A DNA stretch of 64,000 nucleotides from Campylobacter ureolyticus (lineage in GTDB: Bacteria; Campylobacterota; Campylobacteria; Campylobacterales; Campylobacteraceae): positions 744,001 to 808,000 of the forward strand of contig NZ_CP053832.1 of NCBI RefSeq assembly GCF_013372225.1, given 5' to 3'. Within the stretch, counting starts at the first letter, position 1. Every line of letters begins with the position of its first letter. A model generated the notes under the pieces. That model ran no database searches, was not told the origin of the DNA, and saw only the letters and a program-made list of their open reading frames with translations. Below, one piece after another: positions 54,812 to 64,000 of this stretch. A program made the position numbers and the translations under genes.

Positions 54812-55450
54812 TTAGAATTTAAAATATTTTAAAAGCTCTTTTTTGTTAAAATCTACAACTTTTCCATTTTCATCTGTTTTTAAAAGATCAAGTTTTTTAA
54901 ATTTTGTAATTATTCTTGAAAATGTTTCAGCAGATATGTTTAAAATTTTAGCTATATTTGAATATTTTAGTGTTTGAAAAGCTTCGAAATTATCGCATAT
55001 GAAATTTGCAACTTTTCCCTCACTATCCCAAATAATTTCTTTCATTATGACTTTATTCATAGCTTTTATTTTGCCAGAAAATGACTTTAATAAAGCAAAT
55101 GCAACTTGTGATTTTTTTAAAAACATCTCTTCAAATTTAAAATAATCTATCTTTAAAATCGTGCTATCTTCACTAAAAGATGAGCTTGCTGGATAAGTTA
55201 TGTTTTCAAAATTTGCTAGCTCAGCTACAAAATTTATAGGTAGTATTTCATGAATAAATATTTCTTTTCCTTTTGGAGAAGTTTTATAAATTTTTAATTT
55301 TCCATCTAAAAGTATGCTTAGAAAAAGTGGTTTTTCTCCCTCTAAAAAAAATATTTCACCTTTTTTATAGTGTTTTATAATGCTTATATTTTCTATTTTC
55401 TCAAGCTCTTCATCGGATAAATCTTTAAAAATGGGAATTTCTCTTAACAT
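54812..55450 (-). CDS. Crp/Fnr-family transcription regulator
   Basis: 212 residues. Cyclic-nucleotide-binding-type beta barrel at about 8-115 and a helix-turn-helix at about 165-190 (I-A-K-I-L-N-I-S-A-E-T-F-S-R-I). There is no N-terminal cysteine cluster, so it is not an iron-sulfur FNR. Ligand unknown. It has a poor ribosome binding site and stands alone, divergent from gltX and upstream of the pseudopilin pair on the same strand. Confidence 0.85.
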   Translation of the reverse strand: MLREIPIFKDLSDEELEKIENISIIKHYKKGEIFFLEGEKPLFLSILLDGKLKIYKTSPKGKEIFIHEILPINFVAELANFENITYPASSSFSEDSTILKIDYFKFEEMFLKKSQVAFALLKSFSGKIKAMNKVIMKEIIWDSEGKVANFICDNFEAFQTLKYSNIAKILNISAETFSRIITKFKKLDLLKTDENGKVVDFNKKELLKYFKF

Positions 55451-55539
55451 TTTTTCTTCTTTTCTTAAATTAAATTTATAAATATTATATCAAGGTTAAA
55501 TTAACAAGCTCTTTTAAACTGAAATTTTAAAAATTATTA

Positions 55540-55545
55540 TATAAT
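55540..55545 (+). promoter_or_regulatory. Probable -10 box of gltX
   Basis: A perfect TATAAT 32 bases before the gltX ATG, in T/A-rich DNA, followed by AAAAGGAAG. The gap between the divergent regulator and gltX is 127 bases. Confidence 0.5.
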
Positions 55546-55577
55546 CTTAGAAAATATTTTTTAAAAAGGAAGAATTT

Positions 55578-56879
55578 ATGTATCGTTTCGCACCATCGCC
55601 AACTGGTGATATGCATATAGGAAATTTAAGAGCTGCAATATTTAATTATATTGTTTCCAAACAAAAAAATGAAGGTTATATTTTACGTATTGAAGATACG
55701 GATAAAGAGAGAAACATAGATGGAAAAGATGAAGATATAAAAGAAATTTTAACAAAATTTGGTATAAAGTGGGATAAGCTTTATTATCAAAGTAAGAATT
55801 TAAAATTTCATAGAGAATTTGCAAATAAACTTTTGATTGATAAAAAAGCATTTTGTTGTTTTTGCAGTGAAGAAGAACTTGCAGCAAAAAAACAAAAAGC
55901 TAAAGATGAGGGCGTAGCTTATAGGTATGATGGAACTTGTGAAAAGCTTAGTGATGTTGAAGTTTTAGATATAACAAAACCTTTTGTTATAAGGATGAAA
56001 AAGCCATCTCATGCTATGAAATTTACAGATGATATCAAAGGCGAGCTTAGTTTTGAACCAGAAAATATCGATAATTTTGTCATAATGAGAAGAGATAAAA
56101 CCCCAACTTATAACTTTGCTTGTAGTATTGATGACATGCTTATGGATGTAAGCTATGTAATAAGAGGCGAGGATCATGTAAGTAATACTCCAAAACAGGA
56201 CTTAATAAGACAAGCGCTTGGATATGATAAAAAAATAGGCTACGCACATCTTCCAATTATTTTAAATCAAGAGGGTAAAAAGATGAGTAAAAGAGAAAAA
56301 GACTCATCGGTTAAATTTTTACTTGATAGTGGATATTTACCTGAAGCAATACTTAATTACCTAGTTCTTTTAGGAAATAAAACTCCGTATGAAATTTTTA
56401 CTTTAGATGATGCAATTAAGTGGTTTGATATAAAAAATATCTCCAAAAGTCCTGCTAAATTTGATATAGAAAAGCTAACTCAAATAAACAGAGAGCATAT
56501 CAAAATAGCAAATAATAAGCGACTTAGCGAGCTTTTTGAAATGGATATTAAATTTGGTGATTTGATACGATTTTACACTCAAGAAGGAAGTTTAATCCCT
56601 GAAATAAAAGAAAAAATTCTTCAAATTTATTCTAAAAAAACTATCCCAGATGAGTATAAAGAAAATGTAAATTTGATAAAAAATGCAATTTCAAAAGTGG
56701 AAATTTCTAAAGATTTTAATGAATTTAAACAAAATTTAATGAAATTAACTAATCTTAAAGGAAAGAACTTTTTTATGAGCTTAAGGATACTGCTTACAAA
56801 TCAAACTCACGGACCAGAACTTAGTGAGCTTTATCCACTTATAAAAGATGATATAAAGGAGATAGTAAGTAAATGTTAA
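55578..56879 (+). CDS. gltX: Glutamyl-tRNA synthetase (GltX1 type)
   Basis: 433 residues. Class I signature [11 protein letters not shown] at 6-16, and K-M-S-K-R at about 238. Epsilonproteobacteria have two GluRS enzymes that split tRNA-Glu and tRNA-Gln; which one this is follows from synteny (before yggT and slt), not from sequence. It overlaps yggT. Confidence 0.93.
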   Translation: MYRFAPSPTGDMHIGNLRAAIFNYIVSKQKNEGYILRIEDTDKERNIDGKDEDIKEILTKFGIKWDKLYYQSKNLKFHREFANKLLIDKKAFCCFCSEEELAAKKQKAKDEGVAYRYDGTCEKLSDVEVLDITKPFVIRMKKPSHAMKFTDDIKGELSFEPENIDNFVIMRRDKTPTYNFACSIDDMLMDVSYVIRGEDHVSNTPKQDLIRQALGYDKKIGYAHLPIILNQEGKKMSKREKDSSVKFLLDSGYLPEAILNYLVLLGNKTPYEIFTLDDAIKWFDIKNISKSPAKFDIEKLTQINREHIKIANNKRLSELFEMDIKFGDLIRFYTQEGSLIPEIKEKILQIYSKKTIPDEYKENVNLIKNAISKVEISKDFNEFKQNLMKLTNLKGKNFFMSLRILLTNQTHGPELSELYPLIKDDIKEIVSKC

Positions 56880-57169
56880 TTTTAAAAACTTTTTTGCTAG
56901 CACTTGTTAATATTTTGCATATTTTGATTTTTGCCTACACGCTTGTTATCATAGTTGCTGCCGTTATAAGCTTTACAAACCCAGATCCATACAACAAGCT
57001 TGTTCAAGTTGTCTTTAGACTAACTGAGCCAGTTTATGAATATATAAGAAAGATTATCCCAACTTCATTTGGGGGGCTTGATTTTGCACCGATGATAGTT
57101 TTGTTGGCCCTTACTTTTATAGATAAATTCTTTATAAAATTGGTTGAAATTTATGCCTATAAGATGTAA
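56873..57169 (+). CDS. YggT-family membrane protein
   Basis: 98 residues. Two helices around a short loop with [28 protein letters not shown] and [10 protein letters not shown], the YggT signature. Function unclear in the family (osmotic or division-related roles have been suggested). It overlaps gltX by seven and slt by 17 bases. Confidence 0.88.
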   Translation: MLILKTFLLALVNILHILIFAYTLVIIVAAVISFTNPDPYNKLVQVVFRLTEPVYEYIRKIIPTSFGGLDFAPMIVLLALTFIDKFFIKLVEIYAYKM

Positions 57170-58799
57170 GTTTATACTACTTTTGTTTTTAAGCTTTACT
57201 TTTTTAAACGCAAATGTAAAAAGCTACGATGAAATTAAGAACGAGCCTAAATCTTTAGCAAAAGATTATTATATTTATCGTTATATTACAGAGGGAAATT
57301 ATAAAAAAGATGAGGTGAAAACTTTAAGTAAGCAAATTTATAGAAATAGAGGAAAACTTAATAAAGAAATTTATAAAATTATCCCAAAGCCAAAACCTTA
57401 CGATGAGTGTAAAAATTTTTGGGTTAAAAATATAAATGATGCAAACTTAACTTGCAAGCTTAAAAGATCAACTCCAGCTTTTTTAAAAAAATTAAACAAG
57501 CAAACATTAAAGTCTTTGGAAAAAGACTTTGCAAATTTCCCATATAAATTAAGACTTTTAAAAGGTATGAGTTCTGAGAATCCAGCTGTTTATTTTGCTA
57601 ATAATTTAGATATAAAAAATTTTTTTAATTATTATAATTCACTTTCTCAAAACCAAAAAAATAGTGATTTTAACATAGTTTTAAGTAAAGAATTTGCAAA
57701 CGAGCTAGGCAAAGAAAAAGCTTTTAACTCTTTTATAGCAGATGTTATTATAAATAAAAGATATGCAAATTTAAGAAAGTCTTTTTTAGATGTAAATGCT
57801 TCAAAATTTAACTCTTTGGGTGCATTTTACTTAGGGATTAATGCAGTTTTATATGATGATTTAAATAAAGCTTATGAGTTTTTTAAAGTTGCAAACTCAA
57901 CTTTTAAATCTAGTATTGATAAAGACAAAGCAAATTTATGGGCATATTTAGTAAGTAGCAATGAAGATGATCTTTTAAATACAGCAAAAAGTGATAATAT
58001 AAATATATATTCTTTGTATGCAAAAGAGCTTGCTGGACTTAATAAAACATTAAATTTAGTTATTCCAAATCCAACTAAAAATGAAGCCCCAAAAGGCTAT
58101 GATCCAACTGATCCATTTAGCTGGGTAAGACTTAAAAATAAAATTTCTAAAATGGATAAAGCAAGTCTAAAAAATGAAGCCAATAAATTTGACACTAAGC
58201 AAACTCTTGGTGAGTATATTTATATCTCAAATATTTTATCAGGCTATAAAGATAACTTTTATCCACTTCCTTTTTTGGATTATTTAAACGGTCAAAATTT
58301 GCATAGAAAAGCTATGATTTTATCTCTTGCAAGACAAGAAAGCAGATTCATTCAAAGTGCCATTTCTATTTCTTACGCACTTGGAATGATGCAATTTATG
58401 CCTTTTGTAGCAAATGACTGGGCTAAAAAAGGTGGCTTAAAAGACTTTGACCAAGATGATATGTTTAACCCAAAAATGGCTTATGATATGGCAAATGTTC
58501 ATCTAGACTGGCTTGAAAAACTTGTTTATAGTCCTGTTTTTGTAGCTTATGCTTATAATGGCGGCATTGGTTTTACTAAAAAAGTGCTAACAAGAGGAGA
58601 TTTATTTAACGCTGGTAAATTTGAGCCATTTTTATCAATGGAATTGGTTTATTATGAGGAAAGCAGAGAATATGCAAAAAGAGTTTTATCAAATTATTTT
58701 ATCTATTCTCAAATTTTAGAACCTAAGAAAAATATCTCTATTATTGAGCTTTTGAGTGATTTGCTAGTTCCAGCTAAAAGTGACAGCTTCCGAAACTAG
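57153..58799 (+). CDS. slt: Soluble lytic transglycosylase Slt
   Basis: 548 residues from the ATG at 57153; a TTG three codons earlier is also in frame. Signal peptide (F-I-L-L-L-F-L-S-F). A long helical superhelix region to about 380, then the SLT domain with catalytic E in R-Q-E-S-R-F and G-M-M-Q-F-M-P, and A-Y-N-G-G. It degrades glycan strands. It ends in a hairpin terminator. Confidence 0.9.
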   Translation: MPIRCKFILLLFLSFTFLNANVKSYDEIKNEPKSLAKDYYIYRYITEGNYKKDEVKTLSKQIYRNRGKLNKEIYKIIPKPKPYDECKNFWVKNINDANLTCKLKRSTPAFLKKLNKQTLKSLEKDFANFPYKLRLLKGMSSENPAVYFANNLDIKNFFNYYNSLSQNQKNSDFNIVLSKEFANELGKEKAFNSFIADVIINKRYANLRKSFLDVNASKFNSLGAFYLGINAVLYDDLNKAYEFFKVANSTFKSSIDKDKANLWAYLVSSNEDDLLNTAKSDNINIYSLYAKELAGLNKTLNLVIPNPTKNEAPKGYDPTDPFSWVRLKNKISKMDKASLKNEANKFDTKQTLGEYIYISNILSGYKDNFYPLPFLDYLNGQNLHRKAMILSLARQESRFIQSAISISYALGMMQFMPFVANDWAKKGGLKDFDQDDMFNPKMAYDMANVHLDWLEKLVYSPVFVAYAYNGGIGFTKKVLTRGDLFNAGKFEPFLSMELVYYEESREYAKRVLSNYFIYSQILEPKKNISIIELLSDLLVPAKSDSFRN

Positions 58800-58811
58800 G
58801 GAAGCTGTTTA
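58783..58811. terminator. Bidirectional intrinsic terminator between slt and the lipoprotein gene
   Basis: A perfect 9-base stem, ACAGCTTCC with GGAAGCTGT (58783-58791 and 58800-58808), 8-base loop, and Ts after the stem. It spans the slt stop and reaches the stop of the convergent gene. Confidence 0.7.
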
Positions 58812-59291
58812 GTTATCAAGTTTAATTTGTGGATTCCAATACATTGATTTTGAAACTTTTAGAAATTTCAAATTTGCATTTATCCCACTTTGAGTTTTAT
58901 AATTTAGTGTTAAATAATCACTATTTTTAACTTTTGAAGTTATTTTATAATGGTTACTCCAAGGAAGATTTATATTTAGTATTTTTAAAAGCTCATCATC
59001 TAAATCAAGTTTTGTGATATTTAAGTCAAAATCACTATTTATATTTACTGAATTTAGTAAAATAATCTCTTCTTTTGGGTAAGATGAGAGGATAAAAATT
59101 TCTTTATCACTATTTTTTAAAACAGGATTTAAATATGTTGAAACTGCCAAATAGCGTTTTTTACCATTAATGCTTTCAAATTTTTGCGTATAGGCTAAAA
59201 GCTCATTTTTCACTGGATCTAAATCACTTTTTTTTTCAGCACAGCCAGTTAAAAAAATAAGTACTAAAATAAATAAATTTAGTTTTTTCAT
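58809..59291 (-). CDS. Hypothetical lipoprotein
   Basis: 160 residues, lipobox L-T-G-C17 after a hydrophobic signal. The mature part is beta-rich and holds no motif I recognise. The same kind of gene stands at this place in C. jejuni, between slt and mobB. Convergent with slt, divergent from mobB. Confidence 0.8.
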   Translation of the reverse strand: MKKLNLFILVLIFLTGCAEKKSDLDPVKNELLAYTQKFESINGKKRYLAVSTYLNPVLKNSDKEIFILSSYPKEEIILLNSVNINSDFDLNITKLDLDDELLKILNINLPWSNHYKITSKVKNSDYLTLNYKTQSGINANLKFLKVSKSMYWNPQIKLDN

Positions 59292-59355
59292 GCAATGCCT
59301 TTAATAAATTTTTAGATATTTTATCAAATTTAGCCTTTTTATAGCCTAAAATAGA

Positions 59356-59361
59356 TATAAT
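59356..59361 (+). promoter_or_regulatory. Probable -10 box of mobB-fbp
   Basis: A perfect TATAAT 25 bases before the mobB ATG, in the 95-base divergent gap. AAGGAAA precedes the start codon. Confidence 0.5.
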
Positions 59362-59386
59362 TAAAAACTTTTTTTAAGGAAAATTA

Positions 59387-59866
59387 ATGAAAAGATTAGG
59401 CATTGCATTTTCAGGGCCTTCAAATTCTGGAAAAACAACTTTGATTCTAAAGGTTGCTAAGCGCTTTTTAGAAAGTAATTTAAAAGTAGCTATTGTAAAG
59501 CACGATCCAAGTGATAAGGCTAAATTTGATGTCGAGGGAAAAGATAGTTATAAATTTTCAAGTCTTGGTGTGGATGTGGTTGTTACAAGTCCTACAAGAA
59601 CGACTTATTTTAATAAATCACAAAAAGATTTAAATGATATTATAAAAATGATAGATAATTTTGATATTTTGATAGTTGAGGGTTTGAAAACACTCCCACT
59701 TCCTAGAATTTCTATTTTTAGAGATAGTATTGAAGAGAGTTATTTGAAATTTTCAAACGCTATTGCAACAAATAATCTCAAATATAGTGGAGAGTTAAAA
59801 CATTTTGATATAAATGATGATTTAAATATTTCAAAATGGATTTTAGAAAATGCTAAAAAACTGTAA
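59387..59866 (+). CDS. mobB: Molybdopterin-guanine dinucleotide biosynthesis protein MobB
   Basis: 159 residues. P-loop G-P-S-N-S-G-K-T-T at 9-17 and V-K-H-D-P-S with later V-E-G-L-K, the MobB pattern. It assists guanylation of the molybdenum cofactor needed for nitrate, formate and other oxidoreductases. First gene of the mobB-fbp-metG run. Confidence 0.9.
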   Translation: MKRLGIAFSGPSNSGKTTLILKVAKRFLESNLKVAIVKHDPSDKAKFDVEGKDSYKFSSLGVDVVVTSPTRTTYFNKSQKDLNDIIKMIDNFDILIVEGLKTLPLPRISIFRDSIEESYLKFSNAIATNNLKYSGELKHFDINDDLNISKWILENAKKL

Positions 59867-59888
59867 AATAAACCTATAAAGGAACAAT

Positions 59889-60740
59889 ATGGAAATTTTA
59901 ATAAATTCAATAAAAGAAGCTGTTTTAGAAATCAGTAAAGCTTTAAAATACGCTGATTTATCATATAGCAATCATCAAAATAAAACCGGTGATACTCAGC
60001 TAAAATTAGATGTTTTAAGCGATGAAATCATAACAAAAAAATTATCAAAATTAAGCTGTGTTAAAGCTTTAGTTAGTGAAGAAAAAGATGAGGCTTTAAA
60101 TTTAAATGAAAATGGTGAATTTATCGTAGCTTATGATCCGCTCGATGGATCAAGCTTGGTTGATGTGAATTTTGCTGTTGGAAGTATTTTTGGAATTTAT
60201 AAAAATGAAATAAAACCTAAAAATTTAATACTTTCACTTTATAGTCTTTATGGTCCAAGACTTGAAATGGTGATTTGTGATAAAACACCTATTTTATATA
60301 GACTTGATGAAAATAATGAGTTTAAAAAAGTTAGAGAATTAAAATTAAAAGAAAAAGGAAATCTAAATGCCACAGGTGCTAGTCAATGGGCATGGAGTAA
60401 GACTCACGCAAAATTTGTAAAAAGCCTTTTTGATGAAAAATATAGGCTTAGATATAGTGGTGCCATGGTTGCTGATTTACATCAAATTTTATTAAAAGGT
60501 GGTGGTCTTTTTAGCTATCCTGCGACAAGTGATCATATAAATGGCAAATTAAGAGTTGTTTTTGAAGTGCTTCCTTTTGCTAAAATTTATGAAAGTGCGG
60601 GTGGAAAAACAAGTGATGGATTTTCAAAGTCTCTTTTTGAAATAAAGATAGATAAAATTCATCAAACAACACCTTGTTTTTTTGGATCATCTTATGAGAT
60701 AGAAAAAATGCACACATTTTATGGAAAAAATAATGAATAA
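59889..60740 (+). CDS. fbp: Fructose-1,6-bisphosphatase class I
   Basis: 283 residues. Metal site D-P-L-D-G-S-S at about 84-90, preceded by V-A-Y. V-S-E-E-K-D and R-Y-S-G-A-M-V-A-D and a late E-S-A-G-G complete the signature. It drives gluconeogenesis, which Campylobacter needs because it does not use glucose well. It overlaps the small Cys protein gene. Confidence 0.93.
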   Translation: MEILINSIKEAVLEISKALKYADLSYSNHQNKTGDTQLKLDVLSDEIITKKLSKLSCVKALVSEEKDEALNLNENGEFIVAYDPLDGSSLVDVNFAVGSIFGIYKNEIKPKNLILSLYSLYGPRLEMVICDKTPILYRLDENNEFKKVRELKLKEKGNLNATGASQWAWSKTHAKFVKSLFDEKYRLRYSGAMVADLHQILLKGGGLFSYPATSDHINGKLRVVFEVLPFAKIYESAGGKTSDGFSKSLFEIKIDKIHQTTPCFFGSSYEIEKMHTFYGKNNE

Positions 60741-60915
60741 CTACGAAGAAATTCAACAAGAAATGCTTAAAAAAGTGCAAACTTGCCAAAAAGATCATGA
60801 TTTAAAAACTTGTTTTGATTGTGATAAATTGTTAGATTGCAAGCTTAGAGATGAATATGTAAAAGCTACATATGAGTATTTAAGCGAAGGCAAGCAGGGC
60901 GATTTTGATTTTTAA
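60733..60915 (+). CDS. Small cysteine-containing protein
   Basis: 60 residues from the ATG at 60733, overlapping the fbp stop; an in-frame ATG four codons earlier is possible. C-x7-C-x2-C and a later C (T-C-Q-K-D...T-C-F-D-C-D, D-C-K) could bind zinc or iron. A similar small gene sits between fbp and metG in C. jejuni. Function unknown. Confidence 0.75.
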   Translation: MNNYEEIQQEMLKKVQTCQKDHDLKTCFDCDKLLDCKLRDEYVKATYEYLSEGKQGDFDF

Positions 60916-60936
60916 AATTTAAGATTAAGGACAACA

Positions 60937-62823
60937 ATGAAAAGATTTATAACAACACCAATTTATTATGTAAATGATATTCCACATATTGGACATGCTT
61001 ATACGACAATTATAGCTGATACAATTGCTAGATTTTATAGATTAAAAGGCGATGAAGTATTTTTTATGACTGGGACTGATGAACATGGTCAAAAGATAGA
61101 AGAAGCAGCTAAAAAAAGAGGTTTTAAACCACAAGAATACGCCGATGAAGTTAGCATGAAATTTAAAAATCTTTGGGATGATTTTGAAATAAGTTATGAT
61201 AAATATTTTAGAACTACTGATAAAGATCACATTAAAACTGTTCAAAGTGCGTTTTCAAAAATGCTTGAAAAAGGTGATATTTATAAAGGCAAATATGAAG
61301 GGCATTACTGCGTAAGTTGTGAGAGTTTTTTTCCTGAAAATCAGCTTGTTGATGGTGAGTGCTGTCCAGATTGTGGGAAGCAAACTAGTATTTTAGAAGA
61401 AGAAAGTTATTTTTTCAAGCTCTCAAAATACGAAGATAAGCTTTTAAAATGGTATGAACAAGACTGCATTTTGCCAAAATATAGAAAAAACGAAGTTATA
61501 AATTTCGTAAAAAGTGGCTTAAAAGATCTTTCCATTACAAGAACAAGTTTTGATTGGGGTATTAAATTACCTGCAAATTTAAATGAAGCAAAACATGTTA
61601 TTTATGTTTGGCTTGATGCGCTTTTGATATATCCATCAGCTCTTGGATATTTAAGAGATGAGAAAAATATGGATTTTTGGCAAAACACTTTGCATTTGGT
61701 TGGTAAAGATATTTTAAGATTTCATGCGATTTATTGGCCTGCTTTTTTAATGAGTCTTGATATGCCTTTGACAAAAACTATCGCAGCTCACGGCTGGTGG
61801 ACAAGAGATGGTAAAAAAATGAGCAAATCTCTTGGAAATGTAATAAACCCAAAAGAAGTAGCAGATGCATACGGGCTAGAGCAATTTAGATATTTTTTAC
61901 TTAGAGAGGTTCCTTTTGGACAAGATGGCGATTTTTCTCAAAAGGCATTAATTACAAGAATAAATAGTGAGCTTTGTAATGATTTAGGAAATTTATTAAA
62001 TAGAATTATTGGAATGAGTAAGAAATATTCAAATTTTATTATTGATAGTAGCGATGTTTTAAAGTATTTTAAAGATGAAATTAATGAAAGTGAAATCTAT
62101 ATAAAAAATGCTTTAAAAGAAATTAGCGAAATTTCAACAAGTAGATATTTAGATGAAATTTGGAAAATTTTAAATTTAGCAAATTTAAGTATTGCAAAAT
62201 ATGAGCCATGGAATCTAATAAAAAATGGTGAAGATAAAAAAGCTTTTGCTTTAGTTTCAATGGTTGCAAATTTGCTTGCAAGAGCAACTATTTTACTAAG
62301 TCCAGTTATGCCAAAAACAGCTTTAAAAATTGCTTCAAATTTAAATTTTGAAATTTCAACAAAAACATATAATGAAGTAATTAATGAAAATAAGCTTTTG
62401 GATTTTAAAGCAAGTGAGTGTGAGCCGTTATTTACTAAGATTGAAGAGCCTTTGATGCAAACTCCTGTTGGTGTTGAGACAAAAGAAGATAAGACGATAA
62501 ACTTAATAACTCTTGATGATTTTAAAAATATAGTTATAAAAGTTGGTGAAGTTTTAGAGTGCGAAAACATAGAGGGTAGTGATAAGTTATTAAAATTTAA
62601 GATTGATTTAGGAGAAGAAAATCCTCGTCAAATAATTTCAGGCATAGCTAAATACTATAATCCTAAAGATTTAATAGGAAAACAAGTTTGTGTTTTGGCA
62701 AATTTAAAGCCTGCTAAAATTTTTAAACATCTAAGTGAGGGTATGATTTTAAGTGCCGAAGATGGTAAATTAACTTTGCTTTCAACTCTTGCCAAGGTTA
62801 AAAATGGAGCAATAGTTGGATGA
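60937..62823 (+). CDS. metG: Methionyl-tRNA synthetase
   Basis: 628 residues. Class I P-H-I-G-H-A-Y at 14-20, one zinc knuckle (C-V-S-C and C-C-P-D-C at about 126-149), K-K-M-S-K-S at about 297-302, and a C-terminal tRNA-binding domain at about 525-628. It overlaps the next gene by four bases (ATGA). Confidence 0.95.
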   Translation: MKRFITTPIYYVNDIPHIGHAYTTIIADTIARFYRLKGDEVFFMTGTDEHGQKIEEAAKKRGFKPQEYADEVSMKFKNLWDDFEISYDKYFRTTDKDHIKTVQSAFSKMLEKGDIYKGKYEGHYCVSCESFFPENQLVDGECCPDCGKQTSILEEESYFFKLSKYEDKLLKWYEQDCILPKYRKNEVINFVKSGLKDLSITRTSFDWGIKLPANLNEAKHVIYVWLDALLIYPSALGYLRDEKNMDFWQNTLHLVGKDILRFHAIYWPAFLMSLDMPLTKTIAAHGWWTRDGKKMSKSLGNVINPKEVADAYGLEQFRYFLLREVPFGQDGDFSQKALITRINSELCNDLGNLLNRIIGMSKKYSNFIIDSSDVLKYFKDEINESEIYIKNALKEISEISTSRYLDEIWKILNLANLSIAKYEPWNLIKNGEDKKAFALVSMVANLLARATILLSPVMPKTALKIASNLNFEISTKTYNEVINENKLLDFKASECEPLFTKIEEPLMQTPVGVETKEDKTINLITLDDFKNIVIKVGEVLECENIEGSDKLLKFKIDLGEENPRQIISGIAKYYNPKDLIGKQVCVLANLKPAKIFKHLSEGMILSAEDGKLTLLSTLAKVKNGAIVG

Positions 62824-63788
62824 GAATAGAAAATCTTGTAAGGTTAATAAATGCAAAGTTAGTTACAAAACCACAAATTTCAAGTGTTGATAACTTTGCT
62901 ATAAGCCTTAAAGATGTGAGTTTGGGAAGTGCATTTTTAAGCAATGATGAAAAAGAAATTAATGAGGCGATAGAAAATGGTGCTTATGCTGTTATTTTCG
63001 ATAAAAAGTGTGAAGTTAAAAATAGTGAAATCGCATATATAAAAGTTGATAACTTAGACAAAGCAAAACTTAGAATAGCACAGTTTTTTGCTGTCTCAAA
63101 CTCCGTTAAAAATCTATTTTTAAGACCAGCTGAAAAAGAGATTTTAAAAAATTCAACTCTTAGTAGAAATGCAAAATTTTTAAGTAAAAATTTAGATGAA
63201 GTTTTTATTAATTTTATAAATTCAAAAAAAGGCGATGTTTTTTTATATGATGATTTGGAATTTTTAAAAGAAATTTCACCTATTTATGAGACTTTGAATT
63301 TAAAAAACGATGCTAAAATTTTAATCGATGGGTCTTTATTTTTTCTAAATTTTGAATATAAGGATAGAATTTTTAATTTAAATTTGCCACAAATTTTTTT
63401 GCCTGAAGCTTACTCTATTTTGAATTTTATGGATAAAAATAATGTTTTTATCAAATTTAAAGATTTAAGAAATATTGGGCATTTTGAAAGTATTTTTGTT
63501 GATAAATTTTATAATATAAAAGCTTTTGGGGAAAGCTATAGAGCTTTTATAGTTGAGAATGATATCAAGCTTTTTTTAAGAGAAGTTAAGTTTTTAAAAG
63601 ATAAATTTGGTAAAGAGATAATTTCAATGTCACCAAAAAAACTAAATTTAAAAAGTGACATTGAATATGACAGCTTAGAAGAGATAAAAACAAGTTATGA
63701 TTTTAAGTATGCAGTTGTTTTGGCAAATAAACAAGATGTCGTGGATATGCTAAATAGCAAGAAAAAAGAGCTATCGCTTTTTGATTAA
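62820..63788 (+). CDS. Protein with a Mur-ligase N-terminal-like domain
   Basis: 322 residues. The first 110 residues (F-A-I-S-L-K-D-V-S-L-G-S-A-F-L-S, then E-A-I-E-N-G-A-Y-A-V-I-F-D-K) follow the N-terminal substrate-binding domain of MurE/MurF. The ATP-binding and catalytic domains of those ligases are not present: no P-loop (G-T-N-G-K-T) is seen. The remaining 200 residues are of unknown type. It may bind a peptidoglycan precursor without ligating, or be a decayed ligase fixed in the genus (the same gene follows metG in C. jejuni). Confidence 0.65.
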   Translation: MRIENLVRLINAKLVTKPQISSVDNFAISLKDVSLGSAFLSNDEKEINEAIENGAYAVIFDKKCEVKNSEIAYIKVDNLDKAKLRIAQFFAVSNSVKNLFLRPAEKEILKNSTLSRNAKFLSKNLDEVFINFINSKKGDVFLYDDLEFLKEISPIYETLNLKNDAKILIDGSLFFLNFEYKDRIFNLNLPQIFLPEAYSILNFMDKNNVFIKFKDLRNIGHFESIFVDKFYNIKAFGESYRAFIVENDIKLFLREVKFLKDKFGKEIISMSPKKLNLKSDIEYDSLEEIKTSYDFKYAVVLANKQDVVDMLNSKKKELSLFD

Positions 63789-63804
63789 AAAACAAGGGTA
63801 AAAT

Positions 63805-64000
63805 TTGAGTGAAATAATCACATTTATAGTAAATTTGGTTGAAAGTTGGGGATATTTAGGTATATTTTGTATGATGTTTTTAGAAAGCTCATTTTTCCCA
63901 TTTCCAAGTGAAGTTGCGATGATACCAGCTGGATATCTTGTTTTTCAAGGCAAGATGAATATTTTTTTAGCTTTTTTTGCTGGAACATTTGGATCACTTA
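63805..64000 (+). CDS. DedA-family membrane protein (partial, runs off right edge)
   Basis: A TTG start (weak AAGGG upstream) opens 65 codons to the window end. M-F-L-E-S-S-F-F-P-F-P-S-E near residue 26 is the DedA re-entrant signature, followed by P-A-G-Y-L-V. DedA/VTT proteins scramble or flip lipid carriers such as undecaprenyl phosphate. The C-terminal two-thirds is outside. Confidence 0.88.
   Translation, partial: MSEIITFIVNLVESWGYLGIFCMMFLESSFFPFPSEVAMIPAGYLVFQGKMNIFLAFFAGTFGSL

Overview
The window is a chromosome segment of a low-G+C epsilonproteobacterium, almost certainly Campylobacter. This rests on gene order and content: rluD-flpA-trmB-ftsE-ftsX-envC-like-pyrH-rpoZ-spoT-tyrS-NPD-amiA-mnmC, then ppa-adk-aspS with nadK-recN, then the tatD to mrdA envelope cluster, then gltX-yggT-slt-lipoprotein-mobB-fbp-metG. 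All follow the order I know from C. jejuni. Very high A+T, heavy use of TTG starts and TAAAAT/TATAAT -10 boxes in T-rich DNA fit the genus. A C. ureolyticus-like species is a guess only.

Region 1 (1-1.6 kb): a visibly more G+C-rich piece holds dsbI (running off the left edge) and its small partner dba, plus the 3' end of a broken gene, all on the minus strand. Region 2 (1.6-15.4 kb): a very A+T-rich accessory island. It carries a tandem array of divergent four-helix membrane proteins. Four of them start with an almost identical asparagine-rich cytoplasmic leader of about 75 residues that is also conserved as DNA. Between them lie promoter-containing direct repeats and short orphan ORFs with good ribosome binding sites. 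The right part of the island is a wreck of a large secreted effector: a permuted papain-like amidase pattern followed by a YDPLILDLNGDGI motif, with a lipoprotein in front. I infer a decayed polymorphic effector/immunity locus with the membrane proteins as candidate immunity factors. One paralog is split by an intact 3,071-bp IS1595-type transposon (28-bp perfect inverted repeats, 8-bp target duplication) that carries a complete type II restriction-modification pair. Removing the transposon and one duplication restores the host gene in frame. A lone CRISPR-repeat-like sequence and small membrane-peptide genes lie at the right end.

Region 3 (15.4-33.2 kb): an MBL-fold hydrolase and rodA, then a long plus-strand operon-like run for rRNA/tRNA modification, adhesion (FlpA), division and cell-wall hydrolysis (FtsEX, EnvC-like, AmiA), nucleotide and stringent-response functions (PyrH, RpoZ, SpoT), TyrRS, a nitronate monooxygenase-like protein and MnmC. 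Region 4 (33.2-37.3 kb, minus): a core-MetE-like enzyme, ppa, adk, aspS. Region 5 (37.3-47.8 kb, plus): nadK, recN, tatD, lytic transglycosylase, rlpA, hisB, kdsC, lptC, lptA, engB, an ArgA-like acetyltransferase, an MreD-like protein and mrdA (PBP2). Region 6 (48-55.5 kb): a TonB-dependent heme-type receptor, ybeY, queC, priA, two pseudopilins and a Crp/Fnr regulator. Region 7 (55.6-64 kb): gltX, yggT, slt, a lipoprotein, mobB, fbp, a small Cys-rich protein, metG, a Mur-ligase-N-terminal-like protein and the start of a DedA protein.

RodA and PBP2, FtsEX with the degenerate EnvC-like protein and AmiA, two lytic transglycosylases and RlpA together give this window much of the cell's wall synthesis and remodelling machinery. 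KdsC, LptC and LptA add LPS supply. No rRNA or tRNA gene was seen.
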